A DNA stretch of 35,074 nt. It comes from Butyrivibrio sp. NC3005. GTDB taxonomy: Bacteria; Bacillota; Clostridia; Lachnospirales; Lachnospiraceae. The stretch's first letter is position 1. Every line of letters begins with the position of its first letter. The DNA lies in assembly GCF_000424545.1 (NCBI RefSeq), contig NZ_AUKC01000043.1:1-35074 (forward strand), given 5' to 3'. The position numbers were made by a program, and so were the translations under genes. Under the pieces are notes generated by a model. It had not been told where the DNA came from. It saw only the letters and a program-made list of their open reading frames with translations, and made no database searches. Positions 1 to 7,349 of the stretch are shown piece by piece.

Positions 1-41
1 GTTACATCTGATTTTATTGTAAATATTCTATCTTTATCCAT
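1..41 (-). CDS. 5' end of a gene truncated by the window edge
   Basis: On the minus strand an ATG at 41 opens a frame that stays open to base 1 (thirteen codons, beginning M-D-K-D-R-I-F-T-I-K). It sits directly behind a consensus-like promoter, which is the main reason to believe it. I see no Shine-Dalgarno sequence, because the predicted transcription start falls at or within a base or two of the ATG. Either the mRNA is leaderless or the true start lies further left, outside the window. Too little protein is visible to name a family. Confidence 0.4.
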   Translation of the reverse strand, partial: MDKDRIFTIKSDV

Positions 42-47
42 GTCTAT

Positions 48-76
48 ATAATACCATACGTAATTAGCAGAGTCAA
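48..76 (-). promoter_or_regulatory. Sigma-A-type promoter, TTGACT-N17-TATTAT
   Basis: Read on the minus strand, the -35 TTGACT (76-71) and -10 TATTAT (53-48) are separated by exactly 17 bases. The same two hexamers and spacing recur in front of the citrate synthase gene. The predicted start point is at about 41-42, at the ATG of the truncated gene. A terminator hairpin abuts the -35 on the upstream side. Confidence 0.7.
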
Positions 77-81
77 GAAAA

Positions 82-121
82 GGCGGCTAACTCATGACTA
101 AAGTCACGAGTGTGCGCCGCC
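82..121 (-). terminator. Intrinsic terminator hairpin upstream of a promoter
   Basis: GGCGGC (82-87) pairs with GCCGCC (116-121), and the stem continues inward through ACTCATGAC and GTCACGAGT with a small internal loop. On the minus strand the hairpin is followed by TTTTCTT, as in an intrinsic terminator. The U-tract runs into the -35 box of the next promoter, so it would insulate that promoter from minus-strand transcription coming from the right. No minus-strand gene lies immediately to the right, so what it terminates is unclear. Confidence 0.6.
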
Positions 122-257
122 AATGTTATCAAATACAGGTTTATTTCTCCTTATTGCGATAACGACCTTTTTATCTCTTAGAAAACGCCCCCATTGCTTT
201 TATATCTAAATAATGCTACATTGTAATTACAAAAATAGCAATTGCAAATATATAATA

Positions 258-289
258 GCAATATATTGCAATTCTCATTGCAATATATT
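258..289. promoter_or_regulatory. Perfect inverted repeat with TTGCAA motifs, possible operator
   Basis: Two 13-base arms (260-272 and 277-289) are perfect inverse complements separated by TCTC. Positions 258-269 (GCAATATATTGC) form a further palindrome, and another TTGCAA lies near 242. The array is 36 bases upstream of the ATG of the HTH fragment at 325. Palindromic sites just upstream of an HTH gene often serve autoregulation. That role here is inference, and the sequence is AT-rich enough for some symmetry to arise by chance. Confidence 0.4.
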
Positions 290-324
290 AATTTACTATC
301 ATCAAGTATTACAAAGGAGTTTTT

Positions 325-459
325 ATGTCACAAAACAAGATAATCGAACTTCAAGCCTTGAAAAAGAGCCTAAAAATGACCTATACAGAAATCTCTCAAA
401 AATCCGGTCTTCCTCTAAGCACAGTCCAAAAAGTCCTTGGTGGGAAAGTGCTGATGTAG
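325..459 (+). pseudogene. Truncated HTH gene: N-terminal DNA-binding fragment of 44 aa
   Basis: An ATG at 325 has a good ribosome binding site (AAAGGAG, 313-319). The frame encodes 44 residues ending at TAG 457-459. Residues about 7-40 look like an XRE-type helix-turn-helix, with the recognition segment L-P-L-S-T-V-Q-K-V-L-G-G. In the family this segment is followed by more HTH and an effector domain. Here the frame ends within five codons of that glycine pair, exactly where AAA-ATPase sequence begins in another frame. The simplest reading is a deletion or recombination joining two gene pieces. A short functional peptide cannot be ruled out. Confidence 0.6.
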
Positions 460-1570
460 TTACTCTTATCACTAGACCTAGACGTTTTGGAAAGACTTTA
501 AATCTAAGTATGCTCGATTGTTTCTTCTCGAACAAATACCTTAATAGCGACCAACTATTTAAAAATCTTAGTATCTGGCATTACCCGCAGTTTCATAATC
601 TTTGCAACAATTATCCAGTACTGTTTATAAGCTTTGCATCAGTCAAAGGAACTAACTACCAAACCGCCAGAGCTCAGATTATACAAGAAATTATCACTCT
701 TTATCGTAACAATGACAATGTTAGAAATGCTGACTTCTTAACTGACATGGACAAACTTTTTTGGAGCAAAATTAACTATGAAATGACAGATGCCATAGCT
801 ACTGACTCGATACGTTTCCTCTGCGAGATACTTAGCAAGTACTATAACCAAAAAGTCATTATTCTATTAGATGAATATGATACTCCTATCCATGAAGCCT
901 ATACTGATGGTTTTTGGAGTGAGATGACAGGCTTTATCAGAAACCTATTTAATGCTACTCTGAAAACCAATCCATATCTTGAAAGAGCACTTTTGACAGG
1001 CATTACCAGAATCAGTACAGAATCAATTTTCTCAGACCTTAACAATCTCAAGGTTGACACTATAACAAACGCCAGATTCGACAAAGATTTTGGTTTTACA
1101 GAGTCCGAAGTAAGGAATGCTCTTTTATCCTATGGTCTTAGCAACACCTTTGAAGATGTAAAAAAATGGTATGACGGTTTTACCATTGGAAAATGTACTG
1201 AGATTTATAATCCCTGGTCAGTAACGCAATACTTGGACGAGCGTACTCTTGGCAATTACTGGGCCAACACCAGTGAGAACTCTCTGGTAGAAAAACTCAT
1301 ACGAGAAGGAAGCATAGATGTAAAAAAGTCAATGGAATCTCTTCTAAAAGGTGACACTATTGAAGTTCTTATAGATGACGAAATTGTATTTAACCTCATA
1401 GATAAAAGTGAATCTGGAATATTTAGTATGCTTCTAGCTTCCGGATATCTAAGAATAAACTCATACATACTTCAAAGCGGTGTCAGAAAAAAATGCAATG
1501 TGTCTCTCACAAATCTTGAAGTTCTACACACCTTTGAAGATATGATAAAACGATGGTTTTGCTTTTCAGG
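450..1570 (+). pseudogene. AAA-ATPase-like/DUF1703 protein, truncated at both ends
   Basis: The open frame from 450 resembles the Clostridia-wide AAA-ATPase-like family (PF09820), which normally carries a C-terminal PD-(D/E)XK nuclease domain (PF08011). Visible motifs are the P-loop-like R-P-R-R-F-G-K-T near 476 and a Walker B-like V-I-I-L-L-D-E-Y-D-T-P near 860-890. The usual N-terminal stretch with its own start is missing and replaced by the HTH fragment in another frame. Homology fades after M-I-K-R-W-F near 1555, so most of the nuclease domain is gone as well. The frame continues to 1652 only by running through a terminator hairpin. I read this as a decayed gene. A remnant ATPase translated from an internal start is possible but has no convincing ribosome binding site. 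Confidence 0.7.
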
Positions 1571-1598
1571 GCAAAAAAGTATTAATAGGATAAAAAAT

Positions 1599-1619
1599 GC
1601 GGTCTGCATGGCAGGCCGC
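1599..1619. terminator. Bidirectional intrinsic terminator
   Basis: GCGGTCTGC (1599-1607) pairs with GCAGGCCGC (1611-1619) around an ATG triloop, with nine pairs including one G-U. It is followed by TTTAGTTTTATT on the plus strand and ATTTTTTATCC on the minus strand. It ends the decayed plus-strand locus and the minus-strand glycosyltransferase operon, whose last stop codon begins at 1629. Confidence 0.8.
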
Positions 1620-1626
1620 TTTAGTT

Positions 1627-2781
1627 TTATTCATAATAGCATTCCCATATAACTCTCACCAGTTCTTTGGAACTGCCTCTTTCTATCCACAAGTGTCTAT
1701 AATCTTTCTCAAACAGTTCATGATTAGCCTTAGTATCTGTTAGTATCATTCTTTTATTCATTTTCTCATAGATAAAAGCTTTTCCGGGAATTGTTCGGTC
1801 TGCTTTATCGATTGTTGCATTAAAGTGTCCTGCAAGGCACAAATCCGCAGATTCTATTTCACCAGCAAGCTTTTCTTGCGAAAGCCATGGATAATAAGTC
1901 AAATTAGGAATTTTATTTACTATTTTCTTATTTTTCCTACTTAATCTGCCTATATAGACAAGCTCTAGAATTTTATTATCAATATGACTGATTTTCACTG
2001 CATTTCCGAGTATTGCAAAAGCTCTTACCACAATGTCATTCCCCTGCAGTGGAAGGCCAGTTCCAAAATACAAAACTTTATACTCTTCTTTTCTTTCGCT
2101 ATCATCTGCGCTACCTTCTATAAGCCCGCGTTTTCTTAAGAATCTTTCACATCTTTCCTCTCTAGTTAATTCAAGGGTATCATCTGTATCCTGGCCTTTG
2201 TTTTGGCTAATGTTACTTGTATGATATATTTCAGGATCAGCTTCCAGATACATTACATCGAAATCTTCCATTTTCCTTTTGGACATTTTAGAAAAATAGA
2301 TTGCATCAGAAGCTGTATCTGTTACTACCAAATCAGCTTTTTTCAGAACTCTTACATCCATTATTTTAAGAAATATTGCCACTATTCCTTTTTTAAAAAA
2401 GTATTTCCTATCGCAGCAAATCGTATCATATAAGGACAAGAAGAACTCAGCTATAATAATAAGCTTCTTTTTATCTGGATTATTCCTGTTTTCTTTTTGA
2501 AACTCTTTATTAACTTTTATTATTTTAGACCATATTAATTGAGGAAGAAACCCAGCTATGATTACGTCTGCATTTTCCAAAAGGTTAGTATTTATTTTTT
2601 TTCTAATATCTGATGCCCGCAAAAAGGCATTACTTTTTTCTGATGTCACTATTTTGACGCCGCTTGCGTTTTCTTTTAAAAATCTCCTTATTTGAGAAGT
2701 TCTTATATAATCTTTGTTTTTAACGGTAATATATATGACATTCTTGTTTTGTATCAGTTTTTTTAATTTTGACTCCGTCAT
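1627..2781 (-). CDS. GT-B-type glycosyltransferase, last gene of a glycan operon
   Basis: This is a 384-aa protein without a signal peptide or clear membrane segment, so cytosolic or membrane-peripheral. The C-terminal half resembles GT-B transferases: a stretch like V-L-Y-F-G-T-G-L-P-L-Q-G-N-D (second-domain entry), then V-Y-I-G-R-L, and a late segment I-P-G-K-A-F-I-Y-E-K-M, where a family 4-like enzyme holds its nucleotide sugar. The exact family, donor and acceptor cannot be told. The frame could begin at 2835, but the ATG at 2781 has a proper AGGAAA ribosome binding site and is preferred. It overlaps the end of the upstream GT2 gene by 62 bases, which suggests translational coupling. A bidirectional terminator follows. 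Confidence 0.7.
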   Translation of the reverse strand: MTESKLKKLIQNKNVIYITVKNKDYIRTSQIRRFLKENASGVKIVTSEKSNAFLRASDIRKKINTNLLENADVIIAGFLPQLIWSKIIKVNKEFQKENRNNPDKKKLIIIAEFFLSLYDTICCDRKYFFKKGIVAIFLKIMDVRVLKKADLVVTDTASDAIYFSKMSKRKMEDFDVMYLEADPEIYHTSNISQNKGQDTDDTLELTREERCERFLRKRGLIEGSADDSERKEEYKVLYFGTGLPLQGNDIVVRAFAILGNAVKISHIDNKILELVYIGRLSRKNKKIVNKIPNLTYYPWLSQEKLAGEIESADLCLAGHFNATIDKADRTIPGKAFIYEKMNKRMILTDTKANHELFEKDYRHLWIERGSSKELVRVIWECYYE

Positions 2782-3712
2782 AATATTGTTTCCTCGAATG
2801 GTATTGTGTATCCTGCAGAATCTTCCTATTGGCACTTATCGTATCACCTAGTATTCCTATCATCAGGCAGACAAATCCGATGATAATAAGTGTACATGCG
2901 AAAATAAGTGACTGAATATGTCCCGCTCCGCCGATTGTAATGAACAAATAAACAAATCTAAGTGTAATAACAAATCCCGGCATAAAAGGAAACAATGATA
3001 GAAACATGAAAAATTTCAAGGGTTTATAAATAAGATATGCCCTTAGAATCGTAAGCATTGACGTTCTGACATATCCCATCATACTTTTGGCCAGTCTCGA
3101 AGACCTTAGTGCAGGATTAGTCCTTATAGGCACTGATATAATCGGAATCTTCTCTCTTCCTGCCTGCACTATTGTCTCTAATGTGTATGTATAATCGTTG
3201 ACTACATTTAGGCGCAGAGCTGCTTCTCTCGAAAAAGCTCTGAAGCCGCTTGGCGCATCCGGTATCTTAGTATTAGATGCCTGTCTAACAGCCCAGCTTC
3301 CCAAGTGTTGCAGTTTTTTCTTTATAAAAGAAAAATCCTTGGTATCATCAATCGGTCTTTCACCAATAACAATATCGGCCCGCCCTTTTAGAATAGGTGT
3401 TACGAGTTTGACTATATCTTCACCATAGTACTGGTTATCCGCATCTGTATTAACGATTATGTCTGCTCCATTTTCGAGCGCCACATCTATGCCTGCCATG
3501 AATCCTTTGGCAAGGCCTTTATTCTGAGTGAAATTGACGATATATTGAACTCCCCAGTTTTTAGCTACATTCAATGTAGCATCTCTGCTTCCATCATTTA
3601 TTATCATGTATTCAATTTCATCAATTCCTTCGATTTCCTTTGGCAAATCGTTGAGTGTAACCAGTAAAGTCTCTTCTTCATTAAAGCACGGAATTTGTAT
3701 GATCAGCTTCAT
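2720..3712 (-). CDS. GT2 polyprenyl-phosphate glycosyltransferase (Dol-P-Man synthase-like)
   Basis: This 330-aa GT-A protein starts with the typical I-P-C-F-N-E-E-E motif. It has the nucleotide-binding N-D-G-S at 39-42 and the metal-binding D-A-D at 90-92, followed by S-G-F-R-A-F-S. Two hydrophobic segments at about 235-290 anchor it in the membrane. Enzymes of this layout move a sugar from a nucleotide donor to undecaprenyl- or dolichyl-phosphate. The lipid-linked sugar is then used outside the cell by GT-C transferases, and one such gene (4365-6122) lies two genes upstream. The start at 3712 has a GAGG site and overlaps the SH3b gene by 32 bases. The sugar is not evident. Confidence 0.85.
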   Translation of the reverse strand: MKLIIQIPCFNEEETLLVTLNDLPKEIEGIDEIEYMIINDGSRDATLNVAKNWGVQYIVNFTQNKGLAKGFMAGIDVALENGADIIVNTDADNQYYGEDIVKLVTPILKGRADIVIGERPIDDTKDFSFIKKKLQHLGSWAVRQASNTKIPDAPSGFRAFSREAALRLNVVNDYTYTLETIVQAGREKIPIISVPIRTNPALRSSRLAKSMMGYVRTSMLTILRAYLIYKPLKFFMFLSLFPFMPGFVITLRFVYLFITIGGAGHIQSLIFACTLIIIGFVCLMIGILGDTISANRKILQDTQYHSRKQYYDGVKIKKTDTKQECHIYYR

Positions 3713-4322
3713 ATGCAGCCTCGTTTTCCTTTTCGTTTTTTGAGCTGTCTTTGGAATCTTTTTTTGTAAAAAGCTTTGTTACAAATGGTGCTGCAATTGC
3801 TACTACAATAAGTACTATGATAACAGTTCTCCAGATAAATGCATTTCTCTTTGCTCTCATCTGGGCAAGGTATGAATCAATGTATATCTCATCTGCATTT
3901 GCATGGTTTTCAAACTCTTCATTAAGTTCTTTTTTATTTACTCCTGATTCTTTCAATTTTTCTTTTGAAACTTTTTCATCTTGTTTATCTTTGGAACTTT
4001 CCTCTGCTATCAGCTTGTTTCCAACATTTTCCTTTAATATATAAGCTGTTTTTCCCTGATAGTAGACTTCGTAGAAATCTCCACTCTCTCCAGTTACAAA
4101 TACCATATCACCTTTTGACAGATTTGCTACTTTGGGGCTTTTCGCATCAGCTTTCTCCAGCAGGGATGAATCGGTACTTACATTGTAAATCATTCCTTCC
4201 ACCTGAGTAGACTTCCCTGCATATACTTTTATCTCTGGAAAGCTCATTACTATAAATCCTATAACAAAAAGCGCCAGGAACATTTGTTTCATTACTTTTA
4301 AAAACGTTCTACTTAGCTTCAT
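3681..4322 (-). CDS. Membrane protein with extracellular SH3b domain
   Basis: The 213-aa product has an N-terminal hydrophobic segment (about 13-28) that is a signal peptide or anchor. An SH3b-like domain follows at about 42-102 (G-D-M-V-F-V-T-G-E-S-G-D-F-Y-E-V, then a Y-Q-G-K-T-A-Y-I strand). Then come a charged Lys/Glu-rich linker (108-140), a second membrane segment (about 165-185) and a charged tail. Bacterial SH3b domains commonly bind cell-wall peptides or glycan. ATG 4322 is chosen because AAAGGAG lies eight bases upstream, while the longer frame from 4361 has no such site. It lies between GT-C and GT2 genes and overlaps the latter, so it probably helps organise or anchor the glycan machinery at the wall. 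That role is inferred. Confidence 0.7.
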   Translation of the reverse strand: MKLSRTFLKVMKQMFLALFVIGFIVMSFPEIKVYAGKSTQVEGMIYNVSTDSSLLEKADAKSPKVANLSKGDMVFVTGESGDFYEVYYQGKTAYILKENVGNKLIAEESSKDKQDEKVSKEKLKESGVNKKELNEEFENHANADEIYIDSYLAQMRAKRNAFIWRTVIIVLIVVAIAAPFVTKLFTKKDSKDSSKNEKENEAAYEADHTNSVL

Positions 4323-4364
4323 GATAATTCTCCTTTCGAATTTTATTTCACAAGTGTTCATGCA

Positions 4365-6122
4365 TCAGTCATTGTAGTACATAATAAAATGTCCCATCTG
4401 ATATTTGTTATCAAATCTTTGTGAGAGTTCTTTGCAGTAACCACTGTTATAATCACACAACACTATCATGCTCTCATTAACAGCATCACCAACGTATTCT
4501 TCAGATGGATATATGACATTTATATCCGCATCTTTATTAGCAAATTGAACAATCTCAATATATTGCACTGCATCTTCATAAAGATATAGAATATCTGCTT
4601 TTTTCCTCTCTTTTCGTATATCCTGTAATTTGTCTCCTACTATTAAATCACCGTATATATACGATTGATTACGCATTACAAGGTTGTTACTAAAATAAAT
4701 CGCACCCAATATCTGAATAAGTGCCATAGCGGCAAAAACGTAATCTGTTCTACGTTTTTTATAAAATATGACTAAAGCTGTTATTACTAATAATATAAGA
4801 AGTCTTGCTATTACTTCTTTCCATAAATAGTTTGGAACATCAGGATTAAACTCATTTAGAAAGAAGCTCATTCCCAGCATCAAGGAGCTATGTGCATCAT
4901 TAAAATGCATAGGATTTCTAAGTATAATAAGATATCCAAAGCACATCATGACTATAGAAAACAGCATGATAAAAACTGTCTTTTTCCATATCGTTAGGAT
5001 TTTCTCTTCTCTTAGAAGTGCTATTAGTCCTATAGCCATGCATACAGATAGAACAAAATCAATATATCTTCCATGGAAAAGGAGCTCCAATCTAGTAGAA
5101 GTCTTATTACTGGCTCCATACAGATACACTAATTCAACTCCAAACTGTCCCAGAAAAGATACTAGTAAAAATATGTAAAAATATCTTTTTTCACTGTTTT
5201 CTTTTCTAATTTTTCCTATTATGTATATAAATCCCCAGGCAAATAACCCATAGGTTGCCATACAAACGTACAAAATTTTCCCCGGAAGATCTTCTATCAA
5301 AGTTAGTATTCCTTCCAAAGACAATATTTGTCTTATTTTGTGAACCTGTCCATGAATATTGTTCCATGCAAGTACATCTTTGGAAGAATTCTTGTAAATA
5401 CCTGCAATAACAAAATCATATATTATAAAACTGATGAGAAACAACGCGATTACTATCGCCAGAACAATCAAAATATTTCTAATTGCTTTTTTGCTTTTCC
5501 TTTTCCCTATCATATAGAAAAAAAGAGTAAGCATTACGGAAAGTATCATTCCCATGCATCTCATATGCACGAAATACATATATATAGTTACAAGTGCCAG
5601 TAAAATTCCATTTACTGCTCTCTTTTTTTTCAAAAATCTTAGCATTAGGAAACAAATAAGTATATATAGAAAGCACAGATAGCTTTCTGTCATTGTAGAC
5701 TTGGTATATGTAACCCATGAGGGGTTTAGTGCAGCAAAAGCGCTTGCAATTGCCGCTTCCTTATTAAAGTCTTTGCTATTCAAATCAATTACTTCTATTA
5801 ATATATGATAAAGAAGCACTATGGAAACAGCATGCATTATCATATTTACAACAATTGCCATTCTATATGTAACTATCGCATCTGTAAAAAATTTAAGAAC
5901 GGGTAACAGTACAATACTATACCCATAAGAATAAAATGAGCCAAGAGCTGTTATTCTTGACCAGTCATACCCGAGCATTTTGGCTGCCGGAGCCCAATAT
6001 CCAAATTCATCTGGAAAAAAAGTAAATCCGTAAATTCCATAAATATCATGCATACAAAGACATATCAATATAAGTATTCCTATTCCAAGATAAATCCTAT
6101 CTTTGTGTTTCCCCAAGTGCAT
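4365..6122 (-). CDS. GT-C-fold multi-pass membrane glycosyltransferase
   Basis: This is a 585-aa polytopic protein with about ten to twelve hydrophobic segments. A short first loop carries F-P-D-E-F-G-Y-W (D38, E39), a position and motif typical of GT-C enzymes of the PMT/ArnT (GT39/GT83) type, where the acidic residues are catalytic. The last 100 residues form a soluble domain with little hydrophobicity. Such enzymes take sugar from a polyprenyl-phosphate carrier on the outer face of the membrane, which fits the GT2 encoded two genes downstream. The ATG at 6122 follows a GGGGG tract with very short spacing, so the exact start is less certain. The next gene begins 42 bases after the stop. Acceptor (protein or glycan) unknown. 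Confidence 0.8.
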   Translation of the reverse strand: MHLGKHKDRIYLGIGILILICLCMHDIYGIYGFTFFPDEFGYWAPAAKMLGYDWSRITALGSFYSYGYSIVLLPVLKFFTDAIVTYRMAIVVNMIMHAVSIVLLYHILIEVIDLNSKDFNKEAAIASAFAALNPSWVTYTKSTMTESYLCFLYILICFLMLRFLKKKRAVNGILLALVTIYMYFVHMRCMGMILSVMLTLFFYMIGKRKSKKAIRNILIVLAIVIALFLISFIIYDFVIAGIYKNSSKDVLAWNNIHGQVHKIRQILSLEGILTLIEDLPGKILYVCMATYGLFAWGFIYIIGKIRKENSEKRYFYIFLLVSFLGQFGVELVYLYGASNKTSTRLELLFHGRYIDFVLSVCMAIGLIALLREEKILTIWKKTVFIMLFSIVMMCFGYLIILRNPMHFNDAHSSLMLGMSFFLNEFNPDVPNYLWKEVIARLLILLVITALVIFYKKRRTDYVFAAMALIQILGAIYFSNNLVMRNQSYIYGDLIVGDKLQDIRKERKKADILYLYEDAVQYIEIVQFANKDADINVIYPSEEYVGDAVNESMIVLCDYNSGYCKELSQRFDNKYQMGHFIMYYND

Positions 6123-6142
6123 GCCCCCTGTTTAATCACATT

Positions 6143-6216
6143 TAGATATTTTTTAGTATCTATTTAGAAAACATCGGGAAATAATTCATGACCAGCATGT
6201 AATCATTTCCCGACAT
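6143..6216 (-). terminator. Two hairpins between the secreted-protein gene and the GT operon
   Basis: CGGGAAAT (6175-6182) and ATTTCCCG (6205-6212) form the base of a long bulged stem capped by CATG/CATG. On the minus strand GATGTTTTCT follows. A second small hairpin (TAGATA/TATCTA, 6143-6162) comes next. Together they probably end most transcripts of the abundant secreted protein and let some read through into the transferase genes. The U-tract is weak, so partial termination is my inference. Confidence 0.5.
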
Positions 6217-6291
6217 CTTGTCTTTACATTACTTCTTGAATGATAATGCTTTTAAGAAAGTAACGATATACTTTTTAGTATTTTACCTGAC

Positions 6292-6924
6292 TTAGTATAC
6301 GATTACAGCATATGCTCCAAGACCAGCCTGTACTGGGAATGTAACTGTATTTGGATCATTATCCTGATCTTCGATAATCTTTGTTGCGCCGCCAGGAAGA
6401 ACCTGTACTATAGCGTACTTCTTACCAGCAACAACCTGATTCTTCTTAAGGCCAACCTTAGCTACAACTTCGCCATTTTCAAGTCTTACAAACTTGCCGC
6501 CTGACATCTTACCAAAGTCAACATTAATAGCTTCGATAACAGTTCCACCTACTGACTTAGCTGCTGCATCGATGCATGCAAATGCAAGAGGGCTGTTCTT
6601 AGCAGAAATATCATAAACCTTTATAAATGGTCTCTCTGCGCCTGTAAGTCCAAGGTTAGCAATTGCATTAGCAAGTGATGTTGTAACAGCAAAACCAGCT
6701 AGTTTCTTAACTGCATATGCTCCAGGAAGCTGTGACTTAGCACCTGCAACTTCGCTTGTAGGCTCGTAGTTCTTAGGTGCTGGTTCTGGTTCTTCAGCTG
6801 TTGGATAATACTTAGGAGCTTCAGGTGTAGCGGTATGAGTCTTAGCAAATGCTGTGCACGGTGCCAATACCATTGTAGCCACAAGAGATGTAACGAGTAA
6901 CTTTTTTGCAACGCTTACTTTCAT
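6292..6924 (-). CDS. Secreted protein with Pro/Glu/Thr-rich N-terminus, unknown function
   Basis: The 210-aa protein has a clear signal peptide (basic start, hydrophobic core 8-22, likely cleavage after A-F-A at 25-27). Next is a low-complexity segment (28-60) rich in Pro, Glu, Thr and Tyr, then a small globular domain (about 65-210) with Gly/Ala/Val-rich strands and no membrane anchor or sortase signal. An AAGGAGG site precedes the ATG, consistent with high expression. I do not recognise the family. Its position between glycosyltransferase genes and its Thr/Pro-rich linker make it a candidate glycoprotein or surface-layer-associated protein, by context only. Overlapping frames on the same strand are shadows. 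Confidence 0.7.
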   Translation of the reverse strand: MKVSVAKKLLVTSLVATMVLAPCTAFAKTHTATPEAPKYYPTAEEPEPAPKNYEPTSEVAGAKSQLPGAYAVKKLAGFAVTTSLANAIANLGLTGAERPFIKVYDISAKNSPLAFACIDAAAKSVGGTVIEAINVDFGKMSGGKFVRLENGEVVAKVGLKKNQVVAGKKYAIVQVLPGGATKIIEDQDNDPNTVTFPVQAGLGAYAVIVY

Positions 6925-7349
6925 AATATGGATTCCTCCTTATAAAATGAAAAATTTGTAGTTCCAAGGCGTATGCCTTGTAATTTATATGTAAACGAAC
7001 TACACATAAATTTCGATTTTATATTATATTCCGTTAATTTATTGTTAGAATATAATATATTTTGATACAAATACTATTCTACTACCGGCTTCACAATTTT
7101 TAAAGCGCAATTTAACGCTTTTTTGATAACAAATTGATAATTGTGAAATTTTCCCGAATTCTTTCAGCTATAAAAATATAGAATCCCTCTACATTTTACG
7201 GATTTCTCAATTTCTTTTTATCCTGATTTCAAAGAAAAATTCTATATTTTGATAAATAGTATCAATACCAAAACCAAATACATTCATTTTATCGGAGAAC
7301 CTTTATGAAAAGTTTATAGGTTCTTGTTTTCATAATAACAATCATCTAT
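6925..7349. repeat. AT-rich intergenic region with three nested or adjacent inverted repeats
   Basis: No gene is visible in these 425 bases. They hold three inverted repeats. A perfect 12-base pair lies at 7020-7031 and 7048-7059. TCACAATT/AATTGTGA (7091-7098 and 7139-7146) encloses a smaller AAAGCG/CGCTTT hairpin with a T-run. A 16-base pair with one mismatch lies at 7169-7184 and 7239-7254. A short CAAGGC/GCCTTG hairpin (6965-6980) falls in the leader of the secreted-protein gene. The promoter of that gene must lie here, but no hexamer pair stands out. Confidence 0.5.
7315..7333 (+). repeat. Partial copy of the family I first-hairpin motif
   Basis: TATAGGTTCTTGTTTTCAT matches the first 18-19 bases of the family I repeat (11284 onward) and one arm of the solitary hairpin at 21374-21413. 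It lies 17 bases beyond the stop of the GlfT2-like gene, in the antisense orientation. With flanking bases it can form AGAACCT/AGGTTCT or TTATGAAAA/TTTTCATAA stems, so it may act as a weak 3' hairpin for that gene. Confidence 0.55.

Noticed and set aside
74..132. A possible 18-residue leader peptide (TTG start at 132, minus strand) overlapping the terminator hairpin
   Set aside because: The AAGGAG at 147-152 is about 14 bases from the TTG, too far for good initiation, and there is no coding bias to judge in so short a frame.
1571..1652. The end of the AAA-ATPase-like frame as real protein
   Set aside because: After about 1570 the frame leaves family similarity and runs through the terminator hairpin at 1599-1619.
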